5,727 bases of DNA. Source: Clostridia bacterium. Lineage in GTDB: Bacteria > Bacillota > Clostridia > SK-Y3 > JACMMQ01. Below are positions 5,246 through 5,727 of this stretch, piece after piece (the first letter of the stretch is position 1; each line of letters begins with the position of its first letter). The notes under the pieces were generated by a model. That model did no database searches, was not told where the DNA came from, and saw nothing but the letters and a program-made list of their open reading frames with translations. The stretch is taken from positions 1-5,727 of the forward strand of contig JACMMQ010000068.1 in NCBI GenBank assembly GCA_014378955.1, written 5' to 3'. A program made the position numbers and the translations under genes.

Positions 5246-5727
5246 ATGGCAATAGTAAAAAGCTACATTGCAGAGACACAAAAACAAGCATTTGATAAGG
5301 TCAAAGCGGATTTAGGCGATGAGGCTATCATCATCAACACCCGTAGAATTCGAAGAAAAGGCTGGAGGGGCTTCTTTCAAAAGCCGTTGATTGAATTAAC
5401 CGCTGTGATTGACGAGCCTTATCAAAGAACAGCACCACCGATTGAAAAAAATACGGTACAAAAAGATAGGGAAGAGATGCAAAATATTATCAAAGAGAGC
5501 TTGAAAAATGAAAAGCTAGAGCGTATAGAAAAACAGATGGGACAGGTTAGCGATATGGTCAGTAAGGTTTTTCAAGATGTCGATTTTATGAAGCACAAAG
5601 AGCTTACGCAATATTCCAAACAGCTACAAGCGATTTACAAAAAGCTGATACAAAGCGATACAATGGAAGATAATGCCTTAAAGATTTTAAAAGCAATTCA
5701 AGATAAGATGGAAAAAGAAAACCTGCC
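5246..5727 (+). CDS. flhF: Flagellar SRP-type GTPase FlhF, N-terminal part (cut by window end)
   Basis: FlhF is a signal-recognition-particle-type GTPase that controls where and how many flagella are built. Only the first 160 codons plus two bases are present, with no stop. The start MAIVKSYIAETQKQAFDKVK, the following LGDEAIIINTRRIRRKGWRG (23-42) and FFQKPLIELTAVID (43-56) match the conserved N-terminal block of FlhF. This is followed by a Lys/Glu-rich, probably helical linker (about 66-160), matching the variable B region. The NG GTPase domain with its P-loop lies beyond the window. ATG 5246 follows the flhA stop with no intervening base, and GGTGG at 5233-5237 inside flhA is a fair ribosome binding site, so coupling with flhA is likely. 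Gene order also supports the call, since flhF follows flhA in Bacillus and many clostridia. Confidence 0.92.
   Translation, partial: MAIVKSYIAETQKQAFDKVKADLGDEAIIINTRRIRRKGWRGFFQKPLIELTAVIDEPYQRTAPPIEKNTVQKDREEMQNIIKESLKNEKLERIEKQMGQVSDMVSKVFQDVDFMKHKELTQYSKQLQAIYKKLIQSDTMEDNALKILKAIQDKMEKENL

Overview
This window is a stretch of a flagellar biosynthesis operon, all on the + strand. It encodes the membrane core of the flagellar type III export apparatus in the order fliP, fliQ, fliR, flhB, flhA, followed by the first 160 codons of flhF, which runs off the 3' edge. The gene order, the AT-rich sequence, the purine-rich ribosome binding sites and protein features such as the FliP MGMMMLPPMM stretch point to a low-GC Gram-positive bacterium (Bacillota), probably of the Clostridia. 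That placement is inference; no marker gene settles it.

Layout: positions 1-23 hold the end of an upstream gene (probably fliO-like, not provable here) and a good Shine-Dalgarno site. Positions 24-797 are the fliP locus. Its signal-peptide-coding part (24-146) carries two in-frame stop codons, but the rest of the gene is intact from a GTG at 147. fliQ (814-1083), fliR (1090-1878) and flhB (1875-2933) follow with gaps of 16 and 6 bases and a 4-base ATGA overlap. Positions 2934-3211 form a 278-base non-coding spacer full of inverted repeats, ending in a plausible vegetative promoter and an unusually G-rich ribosome binding site. flhA (3212-5245) and flhF (5246 to the end) abut as TAA-ATG with no gap.

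Together FliP, FliQ and FliR form the helical export gate in the membrane. FlhB associates with that gate and switches substrate class after self-cleavage at NPTH. FlhA forms the cytoplasmic ring that docks export chaperones and substrates. FlhF is an SRP-type GTPase that governs flagellar placement and number. The system is well known, not a new one. The points worth a second look are the doubly interrupted fliP signal peptide and the structured, repeat-like spacer splitting flhB from flhA.
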